From assembly GCA_038202665.1 (NCBI GenBank), contig JBBRES010000075.1, forward strand, positions 1 through 11,120: DNA of 11,120 nt. Direction: 5' to 3'. Source of the stretch: Kapaibacterium sp038202665 (GTDB lineage: Bacteria; Bacteroidota; Ignavibacteria; Kapaibacteriales; Kapaibacteriaceae). Within the stretch, counting starts at the first letter, position 1. The number at the start of each line of letters is the position of its first letter. Made by a program: the position numbers and the translations under genes. Below the pieces are notes generated by a model that saw only the letters and a list, made by a program, of their open reading frames with translations, searched no databases and was not told the origin of the DNA. Shown in pieces: positions 8,486-11,120 of this stretch.

Positions 8486-8806
8486 ATGGCAAATCCAACG
8501 GTCACCAAGCAACGTTCCACGATGACGCGCAAGCGCCTGATGGTGATTGGCATTCTTACGGTGATTGTGGCGCTCTTCGTGTTGTTTTCGTCGTACGGTG
8601 TATTCACGCGCTTCGGTCTTGAGTCGGACAAAGGTGCATTGAACGCGCGCATCGCTGCTGAACGTCGCGTCGAAGATTCCTTGCGCGCAGAGATGCACCA
8701 ACTGGTATCGGACACAACGGAGATCGAGCGACTTGCTCGCGAGAACTACGGCTATGTGCGCCGCGGTGAAGAGGTCTACATCATCAAACGTGATTCATCG
8801 CAATGA
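8486..8806 (+). CDS. FtsB/DivIC-family septum formation protein
   Basis: A small bitopic membrane protein of 106 residues with the FtsB/DivIC layout: a short basic cytoplasmic tail (KQRSTMTRKR), one transmembrane helix at about 18-38 (LMVIGILTVIVALFVLFSSY), a coiled coil at about 47-85, and the family's closing motif, here ERLARENYGYVRRGEEVYII. In characterised bacteria FtsB/DivIC forms a complex with FtsL and FtsQ/DivIB that activates septal peptidoglycan synthesis at the division site; that role is assigned here by family. A second ATG at 8522 could shorten the tail, but the promoter box 4 bases before 8486 favours the longer form. No ftsL or ftsQ lies in the window. Its stop codon overlaps the next gene's ATG (ATGA). 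Confidence 0.85.
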   Translation: MANPTVTKQRSTMTRKRLMVIGILTVIVALFVLFSSYGVFTRFGLESDKGALNARIAAERRVEDSLRAEMHQLVSDTTEIERLARENYGYVRRGEEVYIIKRDSSQ

Positions 8807-9699
8807 CCATTGGCATCGATATCGGTGGCACCCATCTCAAAGCCGCATGCGTTGATGAGCACGGAGTGCTCACAGATATACGCACCGTCCCATCGCGCGC
8901 GAACGAAGGCGTTGATGCAATGATCGACGGTATCGTAAGTGTCTACCACAGCCTTGCCGCCTTACAACATCTTCCACTTGGTATTGGATGTCCGGGCGTT
9001 GTAGATGCAAAAGGCACCGTGCACAATCCGCCCAACATGGTTGGATGGGACGTTGTGCCACTGCGCGACATTCTTGCAGCGCGGCTCCAATGCGTGGTCG
9101 CGGTAGACAACGACGCAAACGTTGCGGCCATAGCAGAAGCAGATGCAGGTGCGGGAAAATCTGTCGACTCGTTTCTGTACATCACGCTCGGCACTGGCAT
9201 TGGTGGTGCGGTTGTTGTAAACAGGCACGTCATGCGCGGTCCCACAGGCGGCGCCGGAGAAGTGGGCCACATCATCATCGACCGACAAGATCGCAGCACC
9301 GTTACCGGTCACCTATGGAGAGCAGGCACCGTAGAGGAGTATGCAGGGCGGCAAGGTATTGAAGACCGATACATCATTGCCACGAATGCCAACGCGAGTA
9401 TTGAGGAGATTGCCGAGGCGTACTCTCACAGCGATGCAACAGCCGTTGGGGTGATAGATGCAGTAGCGGACGACATTGCCCTTGCACTTTGCAGCGCGTG
9501 CGCATTGTTGGGAATGGGAACTATCATCATTGGTGGCGGCATTGCCGACGCCTTCCCTTCGATAATCGCGCGCATTGCAGCGCACATGCGTCAGCGTGCA
9601 ATCCCAACGATCGCCGCCGTCCTGGACGTTCGCCCCGCCACCTTCCGCAATCATGCCGGCATCATCGGGGCAGCCCTCCTCGTACGGAGGTCCCTATGA
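8803..9699 (+). CDS. ROK-family sugar kinase (glucokinase-like), without the zinc-binding cysteines
   Basis: A 298-residue cytoplasmic kinase that probably phosphorylates glucose or a related sugar or amino sugar with ATP. The phosphate-1 loop IGIDIGGTHLKAA is at 3-15, VDNDANVAA with the catalytic Asp104 at 101-109, the ROK signature LGTGIGGAVV (130-139) leads into GGAGEVGH (150-157), and the adenosine-site GMGTIIIGGGIADAF lies near 240-254. Glu154 and His157 are the usual sugar contacts. The typical CxCGxxGCxE zinc motif is absent: the equivalent segment reads TGHLWRAGTVEEYAG (169-183), with no cysteine, although the Glu-x-Tyr-Ala part is kept. The ATG overlaps the upstream stop by 4 bases. 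Substrate specificity cannot be told from sequence, so glucokinase is a best guess. Confidence 0.85.
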   Translation: MTIGIDIGGTHLKAACVDEHGVLTDIRTVPSRANEGVDAMIDGIVSVYHSLAALQHLPLGIGCPGVVDAKGTVHNPPNMVGWDVVPLRDILAARLQCVVAVDNDANVAAIAEADAGAGKSVDSFLYITLGTGIGGAVVVNRHVMRGPTGGAGEVGHIIIDRQDRSTVTGHLWRAGTVEEYAGRQGIEDRYIIATNANASIEEIAEAYSHSDATAVGVIDAVADDIALALCSACALLGMGTIIIGGGIADAFPSIIARIAAHMRQRAIPTIAAVLDVRPATFRNHAGIIGAALLVRRSL

Positions 9700-9708
9700 C
9701 ACCCACTT

Positions 9709-9730
9709 CCTCCCGGCAGCTGCCGGGAGG
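9709..9730. repeat. Perfect 22-bp GC-rich palindrome after the kinase stop codon
   Basis: CCTCCCGGCAG (9709-9719) is followed directly by its exact reverse complement (9720-9730). The left arm can also pair with the copy at 9731-9741, giving an 11-bp stem with an 11-base loop, a better RNA hairpin. It begins 10 bases after the kinase stop and could act as a terminator, but no T-run follows. Confidence 0.8.
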
Positions 9731-9751
9731 CTGCCGGGAGGCTGCCGGGAA
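9719..9751 (+). repeat. Three tandem copies of an 11-bp repeat
   Basis: GCTGCCGGGAG occurs at 9719-9729 and 9730-9740, and with a final A instead of G at 9741-9751. Each copy carries a sequence complementary to the left palindrome arm, so alternative hairpins are possible. Confidence 0.9.
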
Positions 9752-9764
9752 GACTGTCACGTTC

Positions 9765-10021
9765 CACTTGTCACTTGTCACTTCTCACTTGACTTCTCAC
9801 TTCTCACTTCTCACTTCTCACTTGACTTCTCACTTGTCACTTCTCACTTCTCACTTTACTCGTCACTTGTCACTTCTCACTTCTCACTTGACTCGTCACT
9901 TGTCACTTCTCACTTCTCACTTGACTCCTCACTCGTCACTTCTCACTTCTCACTTTACTCGTCACTTCTCACTTCTCACTTTACTCGTCACTTCTCACTT
10001 CTCACTTCTCACTCTCTTCAG
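9765..10021 (+). repeat. Heptamer tandem array (CACTTNT) with a 33-bp higher-order period
   Basis: The array parses into CACTTCT, CACTTGT and CACTTGA/CACTTTA heptamers plus a pentamer (CTTCT, CTCGT or CTCCT). Four heptamers and one pentamer make a 33-bp unit. Six full units start at 9765, 9798, 9831, 9864, 9897 and 9930. A seventh at 9963-9988 is short by one heptamer (26 bp), and the last at 9989-10021 has a degenerate end. Units c, d and e (9831-9929) differ at only two positions, suggesting recent duplication. The whole strand is nearly free of G. It resembles the heptanucleotide tandem repeats known in cyanobacteria in being 7-mer based, though the sequence differs. Slipped-strand expansion is the likely origin. 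Confidence 0.93.
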
Positions 10022-10031
10022 CTGTGCTCCC

Positions 10032-10412
10032 ATGCAACGAACCATCATCGTCCCCAACGCCCCTGCCGCCATCGGTCCTTACTCTCACGCTGCCGTTTGC
10101 GATGGTACGATGTTGTACACGAGCGGACAGATAGGTCTGCTTGCTGATGGCACCATGGTTGCCGGTGGTGTGGCGGAGCAAACGCAACGCGCGCTCGAAA
10201 ACGTGAAGAATATTCTTGCGTCGCAAGGTGCGAGCATGAGCAACGTGGTGAAGACGACGGTGTTTTTGAAGTCGATGAACGATTTTCAAGTGATGAATGC
10301 GGAGTATGCCACTGCCTTTGGCGACCATAAGCCGGCGCGCTCGGCTGTTGAAGTTGCACGTTTGCCAAAGGACGCGCTGGTTGAGATTGAGGTGATCGCT
10401 TGTCTGCCCTAA
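10032..10412 (+). CDS. ridA: RidA family reactive imine/enamine deaminase
   Basis: A 126-residue Rid/YjgF/YER057c/UK114 protein, close to E. coli RidA (128). In characterised members it hydrolyses reactive enamine/imine intermediates such as 2-aminoacrylate, made by PLP enzymes, and acts as a cytoplasmic trimer. Family features are IGPYSHAA (14-21) with Tyr17, YTSGQIGL (29-36), ENVKNILASQGASMSNVVKTTVFL (56-79), and PARSAVEVARLPKDALVEIE (101-120), with the carboxylate-binding Arg103 and catalytic-site Glu118. Family alignment fixes the start at 10032. No Shine-Dalgarno site or TAnnTTTG box lies just upstream; the preceding 257 bases are the heptamer array. The frame stays open back to an ATG at 9696 overlapping the kinase stop, which would add 112 residues of repeat-encoded peptide; I treat this as unlikely. 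The last 13 bases overlap the next gene. Confidence 0.93.
   Translation: MQRTIIVPNAPAAIGPYSHAAVCDGTMLYTSGQIGLLADGTMVAGGVAEQTQRALENVKNILASQGASMSNVVKTTVFLKSMNDFQVMNAEYATAFGDHKPARSAVEVARLPKDALVEIEVIACLP
10389..10392 (+). promoter_or_regulatory. Shine-Dalgarno site for the TTG-started DUF5683 gene
   Basis: GAGG inside the end of ridA lies 7 bases before the TTG at 10400. There is no ATG upstream of the signal peptide in this frame, so this site decides the start. It is one of the few clear Shine-Dalgarno sites in the window. Confidence 0.55.
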
Positions 10413-10972
10413 CAAGATTTATCGGCTGTGTGGCATTCTGCCTTGCGTGCGGCTTGACGTCCGCCCGGGCCGACACCGACGTGCCGCAGACCATGGCATC
10501 CTACTTTGCCGGACCTATCGTTGTGGCTGATTCGACTGTGCCAACAACAGCCCCAGCGCTCACGAAGGATCCAACAACGGCCGTGTTATGGTCGTTACTG
10601 TTTCCAGGACTAGGCCAGCTCTACGTCGAGAGTTATTGGAAGATCCCCTTGTTCGGCGGCGTGGCGCTCGGCAGTGCCGGATTCTTCGTCTTCAACAACA
10701 ACAAGTATCAAGATGCCCAAGGCAGGTATGATCAGGCCGTGGCCGATTCGGCACTGTCGAATGTTATATCCTCGTTAAAGCGCGAAAAGGAATACTACCG
10801 GGATAACCGAGACCTTTCGGGAGGCATCTTCATCCTCACCTACATCCTAGCGGCTATAGAGGCCTATGTGGGCGCACACTTGCACGATTTTAGTGTGGAC
10901 GACAACCTCTCGCTCCAACTCACTCCAACAAGGCAAGGTGGCGTGGCGGCATGCATGGTTGCTCGCTTCTAG
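10400..10972 (+). CDS. DUF5683 membrane protein with signal peptide
   Basis: A 190-residue protein starting at TTG. A signal peptide covers residues 1-24 (core FIGCVAFCLACGL, predicted cleavage after ARA before DTD). The DUF5683 core begins near 56 with DPTTAVLWSLLFPGLGQLYVESYWKIP, where the PGLGQLY motif and following GG-rich segment (LFGGVALGSAGFFVF) form a membrane hairpin like that of TM2-type domains. NNNKYQDAQGRYDQA and EYYRDNRDLSGG follow, then a second hydrophobic segment, IFILTYILAAIEAYVGAHLHDF. This family is found mainly in Bacteroidota and relatives and has no established function; the protein is probably in the cell envelope. The start overlaps ridA by 13 bases, suggesting translational coupling. 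An ATG-only reading would begin at Met31 and lose the signal peptide. Confidence 0.82.
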   Translation: MSALTRFIGCVAFCLACGLTSARADTDVPQTMASYFAGPIVVADSTVPTTAPALTKDPTTAVLWSLLFPGLGQLYVESYWKIPLFGGVALGSAGFFVFNNNKYQDAQGRYDQAVADSALSNVISSLKREKEYYRDNRDLSGGIFILTYILAAIEAYVGAHLHDFSVDDNLSLQLTPTRQGGVAACMVARF

Positions 10973-11006
10973 CCCTTCCATCCGAGTAGTTCTACGTTAC
11001 AAAGTG

Positions 11007-11014
11007 TATTTTTG
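11007..11014 (+). promoter_or_regulatory. TAnnTTTG promoter box 5 bases before the start codon at 11020
   Basis: TATTTTTG matches TAnnTTTG, and CACCC separates it from the ATG. No clear TTG sits at the expected -33 distance; a TTC at 10990-10992 is only 14 bases upstream. It is the third box in the window with this close placement. Confidence 0.55.
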
Positions 11015-11019
11015 CACCC

Positions 11020-11120
11020 ATGCGTACATTCCTCGTTGTCTTCCTTGCCGCCTTGCTCCCTGCCACTGCACAATGGTCAGGTGGGAATCCGCGAGCAGTC
11101 GAAACGTTTGCCATCCGGTT
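11020..11120 (+). CDS. N-terminal fragment of a secreted protein, cut by the window end
   Basis: Thirty-three codons are visible before the sequence ends. They begin with MRTFLVVFLAALLPATAQ, a textbook signal peptide: Arg at position 2, a hydrophobic core, and an A-T-A cleavage site before QW. The mature part visible is WSGGNPRAVETFAIR, which I cannot assign to a family. The ATG is supported by the promoter box 5 bases upstream and by the gap of 47 bases after the DUF5683 gene. It is probably a separately transcribed exported protein. Confidence 0.75.
   Translation, partial: MRTFLVVFLAALLPATAQWSGGNPRAVETFAIR

Larger units (their letters stand above)
9700..10031 (+). other. Repeat-filled spacer between the sugar kinase gene and ridA
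   Basis: This 332-base interval consists almost entirely of three kinds of repeat: a 22-bp perfect palindrome at 9709-9730, three 11-bp direct repeats at 9719-9751, and a 257-bp heptamer array at 9765-10021. The + strand is very poor in G within the array. It is open in the ridA frame from the ATG at 9696, and the resulting 112-residue peptide is low-complexity (SLLTSHF-type), which I regard as probably not a real protein. Confidence 0.8.

Noticed and set aside
9709..10021. CRISPR array
   Set aside because: Repeats are contiguous 7-bp and 33-bp units with no unique spacers of uniform length, and no cas gene is present.
9575..10147. A second open frame through the repeat array
   Set aside because: The heptamer repeat has few stops on the + strand, so open frames through it are expected by composition. 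Its non-repeat ends are shadows of the kinase and ridA genes.
9489..10412. A 307-residue open frame joining part of the kinase gene, the repeats and ridA
   Set aside because: The first part is out of frame with a well-supported kinase, and the middle is low-complexity repeat translation. Only the ridA portion has family features; the possible extension from 9696 is kept as a hypothesis only.

Overview
The window looks like chromosomal DNA of a member of the Bacteroidota/Chlorobiota (FCB) group, possibly a Kapabacteria-type lineage. That is an inference from three things seen here: a large surface protein with an N-terminal domain and C-terminal tail typical of type IX secretion cargo, a DUF5683 protein, and promoter boxes of the form TAnnTTTG (the Bacteroidota -7 element). 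No rRNA or tRNA gene, CRISPR array, transposase or phage gene was recognised. All confident genes lie on the + strand.

Layout. (1) 19-3348: a 1109-residue secreted PKD/Ig-like repeat protein. (2) 3349-3904: a 556-base gap with a strong terminator-like hairpin (3418-3462) and one possible small minus-strand gene (3568-3777). (3) 3905-7911 and on to 8467: a tight three-gene run of an unknown all-helical TPR-like protein, the DEAH helicase hrpB, and the 3-methyladenine DNA glycosylase tag; hrpB and tag overlap by 8 bases. (4) 8486-9699: an FtsB/DivIC-like divisome protein overlapping by 4 bases a ROK-family sugar kinase that lacks the usual zinc-binding cysteines. (5) 9700-10031: a non-standard repeat region: a perfect 22-bp palindrome, three 11-bp direct repeats, then a 257-bp array of CACTTNT heptamers arranged in 33-bp higher-order units. 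(6) 10032-10972: ridA, overlapped by a TTG-started DUF5683 membrane protein. (7) 11020 to the window end: the signal-peptide end of another secreted protein.

Two points stand out. First, three genes (3905, 8486, 11020) have an exact TAnnTTTG box ending only 4-5 bases before the ATG, without a Shine-Dalgarno sequence. This places the expected transcription start on or next to the start codon, so these mRNAs may be leaderless. Second, the repeat region between the sugar kinase and ridA is open in the ridA frame from an ATG that overlaps the kinase stop codon (ATGA). Because the basic unit is 7 bp, gain or loss of one heptamer would shift that frame. The array is most likely a non-coding repeat, but a length-variable effect on ridA expression is a testable possibility. 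I did not find a recognisable new defence or mobile system.
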